In this document: positions 14,871-23,617 of the stretch, piece after piece | Layout: each line of letters starts with the position of its first letter | Numbering within the stretch: position 1 is the stretch's first letter | DNA from: Nitrincola iocasae | Lineage (GTDB): Bacteria; Pseudomonadota; Gammaproteobacteria; Pseudomonadales; Balneatricaceae | Length of the DNA stretch: 64,000 nucleotides | Direction: 5' to 3' | Assembly (NCBI RefSeq): GCF_008727795.1 | Contig: NZ_CP044222.1 | Span: forward strand, 2,294,001 to 2,358,000 | Position numbers and translations under genes: made by a program | Notes under the pieces: generated by a model | Told to the model about the DNA's origin: nothing | Database searches by the model: none | What the model saw: the letters and a program-made list of their open reading frames with translations, nothing else

Positions 14871-17510
14871 ATGAAACAGCAGACCACCTGCCCCTATTGT
14901 GGCGTAGGTTGCGGGATAACCGCCGAACTGAGTGCAAACCGGATTCTAAGTGTATCTGGTGACCCACAGCATCCGGCGAATCGGGGACGTCTGTGTGTCA
15001 AAGGCTCTACCCTGCATGAAACCACCGCGCCAGAGGCTCGTTTATTGCTACCCAGCATCGAAGGTCGTGCAGTCAGTTGGGATACCGCGCTGGATAAGGT
15101 GGCCCGGCAGATACGCCAGGCGGTGGATCAACATGGGGCTGGCAGTGTTGCCATGTACCTGTCCGGCCAGTTGCTGACTGAAGACTACTATGTTGCTAAC
15201 AAGCTAATGAAAGGCTTTCTCGGTTCAGCTCATGTCGATACCAACTCACGCTTGTGTATGGCCTCCACCGTTGCCGGTCATAAGCGGGCATTCGGCGCCG
15301 ACGCCGTACCCGGCTGCTATGAAGACCTGGAAATAGCTGATCTGATCCTGCTGGTGGGTTCTAATGCGGCCTGGAATCATCCGATCCTTTATCAACGCAT
15401 CCAGGCAGCAAAACAGGCTAATCCTTCTCTACGTGTTGTAGTGATAGATCCGCGGGCAACCGCCAGCTGTGATCTTGCTGATCTGCACCTGCAACTGCAA
15501 CCGGGTAGCGATGCGGCCTTGTTTAATGCACTGCTGGTTTACCTTGCGGATCAGGGACACGTGGATCATGCGTTTCTGTTACAGCATGCCGAAGGCTTTG
15601 AACAAACACTGGCGACAGCACGCGCCGACACTCCCGACATCTCGATTGCCGCCACCAAAACCGGTCTTGATAACCATGACTTAACGCGTTTTTTCCGCTG
15701 GTTTGCGGCAACGGAACGCACTGTGTCGCTGTTTTCTCAGGGTGTTAATCAATCCAGCTCCGGCACCGACAAGGTCAACAGCCTGATCAACTGCCATCTG
15801 GCAACGGGTCGTATCGGTAAGCCAGGCAGCTCGCCCTTCTCACTGACTGGCCAACCCAATGCCATGGGTGGACGGGAGGTGGGAGGCCTCGCCAATCAAC
15901 TGGCAGCACATATGGATTTCAGCCCTGAAAATGTTGACCGGGTGCAGCGCTTCTGGAATGCCCCCAATATGGCCAGTGAACCGGGGCATAAAGCACTGGA
16001 GTTGTTCAACGCTGTGGAGCGCGGAGAAATTAAAGTACTCTGGATAATGGCCACCAACCCGCTTGTCAGCCTGCCGGACACTCAGCTGATACGCCGGGCG
16101 CTGAAGCGCTGTGAGCTGGTTATTGTGTCTGAATCCATGGCCGATACCGATACGCTGCAATTGGCCGACATCTGTCTGCCCGCCAGCAGCTGGGGTGAAA
16201 AGTACGGCACGGTCACCAACTCAGAGCGCTGCATCTCGCGCCAGCGAAGCTTGCTCCCGCCCCCTGGTGAAGCACGTCATGATTGGCAGATTATTTGTGA
16301 GGTAGCAAAACGGCTGGGATTTGCCGAAGCCTTCAACTACCCACATCCAGCCGCTATTTTTGCCGAACACGCCGCGCTGTCAGGATTTGAGAACGCTGGA
16401 AAGCGTTGCTTTGATATCAGTGGATTAAGCCGTTTGAGCCAGACTGAATATGACCAGCTTCAACCCATTCAGTGGCCGGTCACCACCGATGCGCCTTACG
16501 GCACCCAACGCCTGTTTAGTAACGGCAAGTTTTTCACCCCTTCAGCCAAGGCCCGACTGATACCTGTCAGCTCGCAACAGCCCATGCAACAGCTGACGGA
16601 CGAAGCGCCCTTGCGCCTTAATACTGGACGCATTCGTGACCAATGGCACACTATGACCCGCACGGGCCGCACGCCGACCCTGTTTCGCCATCGCGCCGAG
16701 CCTTTTATTGACCTGCACCCGCTGGATGCAGCCACCCATGCGCTTCAGGATCAGGATCTGGCCAGGCTGGAGAATGCTCAAGGGCAGTTTATCGGCCGGG
16801 TTCGCATTACACCAGGGCAACGCCCTGGCGAGGTGTTTGTTCCCATGCACTGGACACAGTCCTTCAGTAGTGAGGGTCGTTGTAACGTGCTGATTGAATC
16901 CGTGGCCGATCCGATTTCCGGCCAGCCGGAATCCAAACAGGGGGCGGTGCGCCTGTCAGGTGTTGCGACAGCCTGGCACGCCAGGTTATTAACCGCCAGG
17001 CATCTGAGCGTTAATCTGCGCGGCTACTGGGCGCGCATGCCCCAGCAGCATGCCATGGGTTATGCCCTGGCTGACAGCGACTGGCCGGAAAGCTGGTCAG
17101 ACTGGTGCCTGCAACACCTGGGACAACGTCCGGATCTTTCTCTACAGACCCAGCCCAACGGCCAACTGCGTGCCTGCGCATTGGAGAACGGCAAGCTGTT
17201 GTGGCTGTTGCTGGTTTCACCTGACAAGCATTTTCCTGACCTGAAACCCCTCGATCGACAATTTGCACGCTCGAACCTGACCGCCTTGCAGCAACTTAAC
17301 CTGCTCAAGAGTGATCAAGACTCGGCATCAGGCGAGCTGATCTGTAGCTGCTTCCAGGTCGATGACCCAACCATCAGAGCCGCCATACAATCGGGTTGCC
17401 ACAGCGTTGAAGCACTGGGCAAAGCCCTGAGCTGTGGTACCAATTGTGGTTCCTGTATACCTGAACTCAAGGCGCTACTGGCGCAGGAGGCTGAAGATGT
17501 TACCCACTAA
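14871..17510 (+). CDS. nasA: Assimilatory nitrate reductase catalytic subunit
   Basis: An 879-residue cytoplasmic molybdenum (bis-MGD) enzyme that reduces nitrate to nitrite. The N-terminal [4Fe-4S] site is Cys7-x2-Cys10-x3-Cys14 with Cys42 in RLCVKG, followed by the molybdopterin oxidoreductase and dinucleotide-binding domains. The C-terminal 55 residues are a BFD-like [2Fe-2S] domain (Cys825-x-Cys827 and Cys859-x2-Cys862), as in Klebsiella NasA. There is no signal peptide. No flavoprotein electron-transfer subunit (NasC/NasB type) is next to it; cobA overlaps its 3' end by 14 bp. Expression is probably NtrC-activated and nitrate-antiterminated, judging from the leader. Confidence 0.95.
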   Translation: MKQQTTCPYCGVGCGITAELSANRILSVSGDPQHPANRGRLCVKGSTLHETTAPEARLLLPSIEGRAVSWDTALDKVARQIRQAVDQHGAGSVAMYLSGQLLTEDYYVANKLMKGFLGSAHVDTNSRLCMASTVAGHKRAFGADAVPGCYEDLEIADLILLVGSNAAWNHPILYQRIQAAKQANPSLRVVVIDPRATASCDLADLHLQLQPGSDAALFNALLVYLADQGHVDHAFLLQHAEGFEQTLATARADTPDISIAATKTGLDNHDLTRFFRWFAATERTVSLFSQGVNQSSSGTDKVNSLINCHLATGRIGKPGSSPFSLTGQPNAMGGREVGGLANQLAAHMDFSPENVDRVQRFWNAPNMASEPGHKALELFNAVERGEIKVLWIMATNPLVSLPDTQLIRRALKRCELVIVSESMADTDTLQLADICLPASSWGEKYGTVTNSERCISRQRSLLPPPGEARHDWQIICEVAKRLGFAEAFNYPHPAAIFAEHAALSGFENAGKRCFDISGLSRLSQTEYDQLQPIQWPVTTDAPYGTQRLFSNGKFFTPSAKARLIPVSSQQPMQQLTDEAPLRLNTGRIRDQWHTMTRTGRTPTLFRHRAEPFIDLHPLDAATHALQDQDLARLENAQGQFIGRVRITPGQRPGEVFVPMHWTQSFSSEGRCNVLIESVADPISGQPESKQGAVRLSGVATAWHARLLTARHLSVNLRGYWARMPQQHAMGYALADSDWPESWSDWCLQHLGQRPDLSLQTQPNGQLRACALENGKLLWLLLVSPDKHFPDLKPLDRQFARSNLTALQQLNLLKSDQDSASGELICSCFQVDDPTIRAAIQSGCHSVEALGKALSCGTNCGSCIPELKALLAQEAEDVTH

Positions 17511-18261
17511 TAGCAAGGAACACAGCGGTAGCGTAGCGCTGGTTGGTGCCGGACCCGGTGACCCTGAACTGATCACCCGTAAAGGCTGGCGGCTGATCTT
17601 ACAGGCTGACGTACTCATCTATGATGCGCTGGTCAGCGATGAGCTACTGGCTGATATTCCAGTCAGCATTGCCAGAATCTATGTTGGTAAACGCAAAGGC
17701 CAGCACAGTATGTCGCAGGAGGCCATCTGTGAACTGTTGATTAAGCAGGCACGCCTGGGTAAACGGGTGGTAAGATTAAAAGGCGGTGATCCACTGGTGT
17801 TCGGCCGGGTGACCGAAGAGATACAGGCGCTGCAACAAGCCGGCATTGCCTTTACCCTGGTACCCGGTATTACCGCGGCGGCAGGCTGTGCCGCCAGTTG
17901 TAACTTTTCCCTCACCGAACGCACTATTGCTGCCAGTGTACGCTTTGTTACCGCACACACCTGTGATGATAGGGAAACGCCCTGGGCCGATCTGGCACGC
18001 CGTGATGAAACTCTGGTGTTTTACATGGGCCTGTCCAAAGCACCGCACATCAGTCTGGAGTTACAACGCCATGGCCTGCCACCTGACTGGCCGGTATTGC
18101 TGGTGGAGCGAGGCACACAACGCAATCAGCGCAGCGTGCGTACCGACCTTGCCAACCTGGTTGATTGTATCCAGCAGCATCGCCTGGAATCGCCCACATT
18201 GATTTTTGTCGGGCAGGTGGTCGCGGCACAACAAATCAATGCAATATTAAAAGCCGCCTGA
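17497..18261 (+). CDS. cobA: Uroporphyrinogen-III C-methyltransferase
   Basis: A 254-residue SAM-dependent SUMT that makes precorrin-2 from uroporphyrinogen III, the first step to siroheme. It has the family motifs VALVGAGPGDPELITRKG at the N-terminus, VRLKGGDPLVFGR near residue 90 and VPGITAAAGCAA. The start is the ATG at 17497, with GGAGG 6 nt upstream inside nasA; a longer in-frame start further upstream is much less likely. It overlaps nasA by 14 bp, so siroheme precursor supply is coupled to nitrate reductase, presumably to serve NirB. Confidence 0.93.
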   Translation: MLPTNSKEHSGSVALVGAGPGDPELITRKGWRLILQADVLIYDALVSDELLADIPVSIARIYVGKRKGQHSMSQEAICELLIKQARLGKRVVRLKGGDPLVFGRVTEEIQALQQAGIAFTLVPGITAAAGCAASCNFSLTERTIAASVRFVTAHTCDDRETPWADLARRDETLVFYMGLSKAPHISLELQRHGLPPDWPVLLVERGTQRNQRSVRTDLANLVDCIQQHRLESPTLIFVGQVVAAQQINAILKAA

Positions 18262-18271
18262 CAAACACCAT

Positions 18272-18294
18272 AAGATGCATTTTATTTACATCTT
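18272..18294. promoter_or_regulatory. NsrR-type operator upstream of nnrS-nsrR
   Basis: A 23-bp 11-1-11 dyad with outer arms AAGATG and CATCTT and an AT-rich centre closely fits the NsrR consensus. It lies about 110 bp upstream of nnrS, whose operon ends with an NsrR-type repressor gene, so autoregulated NO-responsive control is likely. Confidence 0.75.
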
Positions 18295-18402
18295 TAATAA
18301 AAGCGCGTTACTATAGCAATTAAAGGTCAAGAGAAGTCACGAGAGCATCAGCCAACACATGGATGACTGATGCGGCTCACGCTATCATCCGGAGCGCGTA
18401 AC

Positions 18403-19590
18403 ATGCTGTCAAAGAACCCACCTATAGCCCTGCTCGCTTTCGCCTTCAGGCCTTTTTTCCTGCTATCCGCCGCTTATGCCGCCAGCATTATTCTGGGATG
18501 GAGCTTATTGTTGTTTAGTGGGGCCACCCTGCCGATCAGTTGGCCCGCACTACTGTGGCACAGCCATGAAATGCTGTTTGGCTTTGTGACAGCTGCAATT
18601 GCTGGCTTTCTGCTGACCGCCATGACCAACTGGACAGGGGCAGCCCCTTTGCAGGGCAAGGCACTGCTCGCCCTGGTATTGCTTTGGTGCGCCGGACGTG
18701 TGGTGATGTGGCTTTCTGCCACCCTGCCCTGGCTGGTGGTGGCCCTTGTAGATCTGGCATTTTTACCGGTACTGGCAATCTACGTCGCACGGGTACTGCT
18801 ACGCGCACAAAACCGCAAAAACCTGATTCTGGTCGTTATTCTGACACTGCTGTTTATCGCCAACCTGCTGATGCATCTGGGGCAGCTACAGCTATCTCCC
18901 TGGCTAATGCGACAAGGAGAATTGTTTGGGCTTAACCTGATCACCCTGATAATGGTAGTGATCGCTGGCCGTATAACACCGGCGTTCACCGCCAACTGGA
19001 TTCGCATGCACGGAGGCAATCCTGCCAGAGTGATACGCTCAGCACGCATGGATCTACTGGCGATTGTCAGCACCGCCCTGCTGATACCCCTCAACCTGGG
19101 TGGAGCACCAGGCAGCGTGATGGCGGTATTTGCTCTGGCGGCTGGAGTCTTTAATGCTATTCGCTTATTCCAGTGGCGCGGCTGGCTGGTCAACAAAGAA
19201 CCGCTGCTGTGGATTTTGCATCTGGGGTATCTGTGGATCGTTGTTGCCTTGCTTCTGCGTGCCGCGGGGCTACTCCTGCCAGGATTGTCTGACTCCCTCT
19301 GGCAACATGCGCTCGGTGTCGGTGCCATGGGCACGCTGATTCTGGGGGTGATGACCCGCGTGGCCATGGGCCATACCGGGCGCGCTTTGCAACTGGTACG
19401 TTTTGGGCTGCTGATCTATATCGCTATTATCTTGTCGGGGCTATTTAGAATGCTCGCTGCGGCGCAACTGATCGACTACACGGCAGGGGTTATGCTCTCG
19501 GCGGTGTTTTGGATTACCGCCTTTGCGCTCTTTGTAGTACTCTACTGGCCTATTCTGAGCCGCCCGCGTGCTGACGGGCGCCCCGGCTGA
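18403..19590 (+). CDS. nnrS: NnrS family membrane protein (nitric-oxide stress)
   Basis: A 395-residue polytopic inner-membrane protein with about 12 hydrophobic segments. The conserved NnrS start AFRPFFLLSAAYA and LLWHSHEMLFGFVTAAIAGFLL are visible, as is the MGTLILGVMTRVAMGHTGR motif. NnrS is a heme- and copper-containing protein that protects against NO-derived stress. GGAG precedes the chosen ATG at 18403; an in-frame ATG 11 codons upstream is less likely. It follows cobA after 141 bp and is probably cotranscribed with the next gene. Confidence 0.9.
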   Translation: MLSKNPPIALLAFAFRPFFLLSAAYAASIILGWSLLLFSGATLPISWPALLWHSHEMLFGFVTAAIAGFLLTAMTNWTGAAPLQGKALLALVLLWCAGRVVMWLSATLPWLVVALVDLAFLPVLAIYVARVLLRAQNRKNLILVVILTLLFIANLLMHLGQLQLSPWLMRQGELFGLNLITLIMVVIAGRITPAFTANWIRMHGGNPARVIRSARMDLLAIVSTALLIPLNLGGAPGSVMAVFALAAGVFNAIRLFQWRGWLVNKEPLLWILHLGYLWIVVALLLRAAGLLLPGLSDSLWQHALGVGAMGTLILGVMTRVAMGHTGRALQLVRFGLLIYIAIILSGLFRMLAAAQLIDYTAGVMLSAVFWITAFALFVVLYWPILSRPRADGRPG

Positions 19591-19602
19591 TTCAGGTTAT
19601 CC

Positions 19603-20040
19603 ATGCATATCACCAGTTTTACCGATTATGCACTCCGAGTGCTCATCTATGTGGCGGTCAAAGCCCCCGCGCAGTGCACCATTGCTGAAATCGCCGAGCG
19701 CTACGGCATTTCTCGTAACCACCTGATGAAAGTGGTACAGGCTCTCAATCAGCGCGGTTATCTCTGCGCTCAACGCGGCAAAAACGGCGGGTTGCGGCTT
19801 AAAGGATCCGCCAGTGACATAAATCTGGGCCAGTTGATTCGGGAAACCGAGCAAGACAAGCCGCTGGTTGAATGCTTTGGTCGCGACAACCAGTGTGTGA
19901 TCACACCAGCATGCCAACTCAAAGGTATTCTGGCTGAAGCACAACAGGCTTTTTACCAGTGCCTGGACCGCTATACACTTGCGGATCTGGTCTCGGCCCG
20001 ATCACAGCAGCAACTGACGCAGCTACTGAACCTCACCTAA
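19603..20040 (+). CDS. nsrR: Rrf2-family nitric-oxide-sensing repressor
   Basis: A 145-residue Rrf2 protein with an N-terminal winged helix (FTDYALRVLIYVAVKAP, IAEIAERYGISRNHLMKVV). The [Fe-S] cluster cysteines are Cys91, Cys98 and Cys104 in the NsrR-like context CVITPACQLKG, and the C-terminal YTLADLV motif matches NsrR. It should release DNA when NO damages the cluster. It starts 12 bp after nnrS, and an NsrR-type operator precedes that operon, closing a feedback loop. Confidence 0.88.
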   Translation: MHITSFTDYALRVLIYVAVKAPAQCTIAEIAERYGISRNHLMKVVQALNQRGYLCAQRGKNGGLRLKGSASDINLGQLIRETEQDKPLVECFGRDNQCVITPACQLKGILAEAQQAFYQCLDRYTLADLVSARSQQQLTQLLNLT

Positions 20041-20183
20041 GTCGGTACACTGGATATCCTTACCGCCCTATATTCCATATAAGTCTATAAAAATTCATAT
20101 ATATTCTTTTTTATTTTATGCAAAATCCTCCATAATTGGCAGCTTAACATCCCGTAGACCGATTGCTGACGGAAGACTTTGCT

Positions 20184-21101
20184 ATGCCAGCCTTACCCGA
20201 AAACCGATTAACACACCTGAAACAGCTCGAAGCGGAAAGCATTCACATTATCCGTGAAGTCGCCGCCGAGTTTGATAACCCGGTAATGCTCTACTCCATT
20301 GGCAAAGACTCCTCCGTCATGCTGCATCTGGCCCGGAAAGCCTTCTTCCCTGGCAATCCGCCGTTTCCTTTGCTGCATGTAGACACCACCTGGAAATTTC
20401 AGGAAATGATCCGCTTTCGTGACAATATGGCCAAGGAAGCCGGCATGGATCTGATCGTACACATCAACCCGGAAGGGGTTGAGATGGGGATCAGCCCGTT
20501 TACACACGGCTCAAAGAAACACACCGACATTATGAAGACCCAAGGGCTGAAGCAGGCGCTGAATCAGTATAAATTTGATGCCGCTTTCGGTGGAGCGCGT
20601 CGTGACGAAGAAAAATCGCGTGCCAAGGAACGTATTTTTTCCTTCCGTGACAAGAACCACCGCTGGGACCCTAAAAACCAGCGTCCTGAGCTGTGGAATA
20701 TTTTTAATACCCGCGTCGATAAGGGCGAGAGTATTCGGGTGTTCCCTCTGTCTAACTGGACAGAACTGGATATCTGGCAATACATCTACCTGGAAAACAT
20801 CGACATCGTACCGCTCTACTACTCAGCGGTACGCCCGGTTGTCGATCGCGATGGCATGCTGATCATGGTAGATGATGAACGCATGCCGCTGCGTCCCGAA
20901 GAAACCCCGGTGATGAAATCGGTACGTTTTCGTACACTCGGCTGCTACCCGCTAACTGGCGCCGTTGAATCCGAGGCTGACAGTCTCGAAGAGATCATTC
21001 AGGAAATGCTGTTGGCCACCACTTCTGAGCGTCAGGGGCGCGCCATCGACCATGATGGTGCCGGCTCCATGGAACAAAAGAAGATGGAAGGTTATTTCTG
21101 A
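20184..21101 (+). CDS. cysD: Sulfate adenylyltransferase small subunit
   Basis: A 305-residue PP-loop ATP sulfurylase subunit that makes APS from sulfate and ATP with CysN. The PP-loop SIGKDSSVML is at about residues 38-47, and RRDEEKSRAKERIFSFRD, the conserved CysD core, is near 146. The ATG at 20184 has GGAAG 8 nt upstream; a TTG further upstream in the same frame is unlikely. The 143-bp upstream gap is very AT-rich and has no hairpin I would name; CysB activation is plausible. It is cotranscribed with cysN. Confidence 0.94.
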   Translation: MPALPENRLTHLKQLEAESIHIIREVAAEFDNPVMLYSIGKDSSVMLHLARKAFFPGNPPFPLLHVDTTWKFQEMIRFRDNMAKEAGMDLIVHINPEGVEMGISPFTHGSKKHTDIMKTQGLKQALNQYKFDAAFGGARRDEEKSRAKERIFSFRDKNHRWDPKNQRPELWNIFNTRVDKGESIRVFPLSNWTELDIWQYIYLENIDIVPLYYSAVRPVVDRDGMLIMVDDERMPLRPEETPVMKSVRFRTLGCYPLTGAVESEADSLEEIIQEMLLATTSERQGRAIDHDGAGSMEQKKMEGYF

Positions 21102-21126
21102 ACACAGCCGCCGAGAGGAATAGAAC

Positions 21127-22794
21127 ATGAGCCACCAGAGCGAACTTATCGCCAACGACATCAAAACTTATCTGCACCAGCATGAGAACAAGGAACTGCT
21201 GCGTTTGCTCACCTGCGGCAGTGTGGATGATGGTAAATCCACGCTGATCGGACGACTGCTGCATGATTCGAAAATGATCTATGAAGATCAACTCGCGGCC
21301 ATTACCCATGACAGTAAAAAAGTCGGTACCACAGGTGATACCGTGGATCTGGCGCTATTGGTAGACGGTTTGCAAGCAGAGCGTGAACAAGGCATTACCA
21401 TTGATGTTGCCTACCGTTATTTTTCTACCGCCAAGCGTAAGTTCATCATCGCCGACACTCCCGGTCATGAGCAATATACCCGCAATATGGCTACAGGGGC
21501 GTCTACCTGTGATCTGGCGATCATCCTCATCGATGCCCGCCATGGGGTGCAGGTGCAAACCCGCCGCCACAGCTTTATCGTCTCGCTGCTGGGCATTCGC
21601 CACACCCTGGTGGCGATCAATAAAATGGATCTGGTGGAATACAGTGAAGAGCGCTTCAATCAGATTAAGGCCGATTATCTGGCGTTTGCCAAAGACCTGA
21701 ATCTGCCGGATATTCAGTTTGCACCCATTTCAGCACTCAACGGTGATAATGTCGTCAATCCATCGGAAAATATGCCCTGGCATAACGGTGCACCGCTGAT
21801 GACATTGCTGGAACAGATCGAGATCGCCCAGGATCATAATTTTGATGAGTTACGCTTCCCGGTTCAGTATGTTAACCGCCCTAACCTGAATTTCCGCGGC
21901 TATTGTGGCACCCTGACCTCAGGTGTCGTCCAGGTCGGTGATATGATTAAAGTACTGCCCTCTGGCAAGCAGAGCCGAGTCAAATCCATTGTGACCTGGG
22001 ACGGTGAACTGGACAGAGCCTTTGCTCCCATGGCGGTGACGCTGACACTGGAAGATGAAATTGATATTTCCCGTGGCGACCTGCTGGTACACGCTGAAGC
22101 GGCACCCGAACCACGGCAGCATTTCAGTGCACATCTGGTATGGATGGACGAAAACGCCCTTAATCCTGCGCGGGATTATGAGATCAAACTGGCGACCAGC
22201 CGTCAGACCGGACGGATAAGCCGTGTCCATCACCGCATCGATGTGAACACTCTCGAACATATACCAACTGGCTCATTGGAACTAAATGAAATAGCCAAGG
22301 TCGATCTGTCACTGGAGCGCGCGGTGGTTGCGGATAACTACCGCCTGCATAAGGGCACGGGCGCCTTCATTCTGGTGGACAGATTTACCAACCGTACGGT
22401 TGCAGCGGGAATGATACTGCCACCGGAGCAGACTCAGAATGCACTGAAACTGACCTCTGAAAGCCTGCTGAACAGCACGCTATGGGAGCAGCGTTTTGGA
22501 CAAAAAGCCAGCTGCATTCAAGTCAAGGGTGGCACGGCTGAACAGCGAGCTCAACTGCTCTACTCACTGGAAAAAGCGCTGTTCGACCAGGGCAAAGTAG
22601 CTTTTGTACTGGATACAGAGTCGCCACAAGTGCCATCAGACACAGATGATACACTGGTTAACTGGCTGACTAGCAAAGGAATCATATTGCTCACCAATGC
22701 AGCAAGTGAACTTAGCAGTAGCCAGATTATTAATCTGGATAACGACAAGGATAGCACCAGCCAACACGTGACTGCATGGCTAAAACGATTGTAG
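21127..22794 (+). CDS. cysN: Sulfate adenylyltransferase GTPase subunit with a degenerate APS-kinase-like tail
   Basis: A 555-residue protein. Residues 1 to about 450 are a normal CysN: G1 GSVDDGKST at 31-39, DTPGHEQY and NKMD motifs, and EF-Tu-like beta barrels. Residues 460-555 extend beyond standard CysN (about 475). They resemble the start of the APS kinase domain of CysNC fusions (LEKALFDQGKVAFVLD), but where the P-loop GLSGAGKST should be there is GGTAEQRAQ, and most of the kinase is missing. The tail cannot phosphorylate APS. This fits the iron-sulfur APS reductase encoded at the left end. GAGGA upstream supports the ATG; it follows cysD by 25 bp. Confidence 0.92.
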   Translation: MSHQSELIANDIKTYLHQHENKELLRLLTCGSVDDGKSTLIGRLLHDSKMIYEDQLAAITHDSKKVGTTGDTVDLALLVDGLQAEREQGITIDVAYRYFSTAKRKFIIADTPGHEQYTRNMATGASTCDLAIILIDARHGVQVQTRRHSFIVSLLGIRHTLVAINKMDLVEYSEERFNQIKADYLAFAKDLNLPDIQFAPISALNGDNVVNPSENMPWHNGAPLMTLLEQIEIAQDHNFDELRFPVQYVNRPNLNFRGYCGTLTSGVVQVGDMIKVLPSGKQSRVKSIVTWDGELDRAFAPMAVTLTLEDEIDISRGDLLVHAEAAPEPRQHFSAHLVWMDENALNPARDYEIKLATSRQTGRISRVHHRIDVNTLEHIPTGSLELNEIAKVDLSLERAVVADNYRLHKGTGAFILVDRFTNRTVAAGMILPPEQTQNALKLTSESLLNSTLWEQRFGQKASCIQVKGGTAEQRAQLLYSLEKALFDQGKVAFVLDTESPQVPSDTDDTLVNWLTSKGIILLTNAASELSSSQIINLDNDKDSTSQHVTAWLKRL

Positions 22795-22874
22795 TCGGCG
22801 CGCTAGCCAAACATATATTAGCTACATATAAACATATAGGCTTGAGCTTATATCCTTGAAGGTAAAAGCAATTT

Positions 22875-22947
22875 AGCCCCTGAAGCACTGTTGAAGTGCG
22901 GTAGAGTTGCGCTGGATCAATGATCTGCATCTGTACCCGCAGGGGCT
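22875..22947 (+). ncRNA. Candidate structured RNA element upstream of rnfA
   Basis: The ends AGCCCCTG and CAGGGGCT pair perfectly over 8 bp and enclose two smaller hairpins (GCACT-GTTGA-AGTGC, and GGATC-AAT-GATCT nested in TGC/GCA), giving a three-way junction of 73 nt. It lacks tRNA arms, and no T-run follows, so it is not a standard terminator. It lies 76 nt before rnfA, in a position suited to a cis-acting 5' UTR element. I do not recognise the family. Confidence 0.4.
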
Positions 22948-23022
22948 GAATCCGTTAACATAGCAGAATAGTCAAACCGGCACCTTCTTCGCTCGTTGAT
23001 TCAGGACACGCTGACCAAGAGT

Positions 23023-23604
23023 ATGAATGAATTTCTTCTTATCCTGATAAGCACCGTACTAGTGAACAACTTTGTTCTGGTGCAATTTCTAGGGCTTTGT
23101 CCATTTATGGGGGTTTCCAATAAGCTGGAAACGGCCATGGGCATGTCGCTCGCCACAACCTTTGTACTGACGCTGGCATCGGTGTGCAGCTACCTGGTCT
23201 ATCGCTACCTGCTGCTGCCGTTCGACATTACCTGGCTGCGGACTATCTCGTTTATTCTGGTCATTGCCGTGGTCGTGCAGTTCACTGAAATGGTGGTACA
23301 CAAAACCAGTCCACTGTTGCACAAGCTGCTGGGTATTTATCTGCCGCTCATCACCACCAACTGTGCGGTGCTGGGTGTAGCCCTGTTGAACATCCAGAAG
23401 CAGAACAACTTCCTGGAATCCATTGCCTATGGCTTCGGAGCGGCCGTGGGCTTTTCCATGGCCCTGGTGCTTTTTTCTGCCCTGCGTGAACGCATCGCCG
23501 TCGCCGACGTACCCGTTACTTTCCGTGGAGCTGCTATCGGCATGGTGACTGCCGGACTGATGTCGTTGGCTTTCATGGGCTTTACCGGTCTGGTCAGGGT
23601 TTGA
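23023..23604 (+). CDS. rnfA: Rnf electron transport complex subunit A
   Basis: A 193-residue integral membrane subunit with six hydrophobic segments, the same length as E. coli RsxA. It opens with MNEFLLILISTVLVNNFVLV and contains QFLGLCPFMGVSN and the TNCAVLG motif of the RnfA/RnfE fold. In the Rnf complex it forms part of the ion-translocating membrane core that links NADH-ferredoxin electron transfer to the membrane gradient. An in-frame TTG upstream is not preferred. It is the first of six contiguous rnf genes. Confidence 0.95.
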   Translation: MNEFLLILISTVLVNNFVLVQFLGLCPFMGVSNKLETAMGMSLATTFVLTLASVCSYLVYRYLLLPFDITWLRTISFILVIAVVVQFTEMVVHKTSPLLHKLLGIYLPLITTNCAVLGVALLNIQKQNNFLESIAYGFGAAVGFSMALVLFSALRERIAVADVPVTFRGAAIGMVTAGLMSLAFMGFTGLVRV

Positions 23605-23617
23605 GGGAAGTCGTTGC

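Noticed and set aside
22875..22947. Possible tRNA because of the cloverleaf-like fold
   Set aside because: No T-arm sequence, no anticodon arm of proper size and no CCA end.
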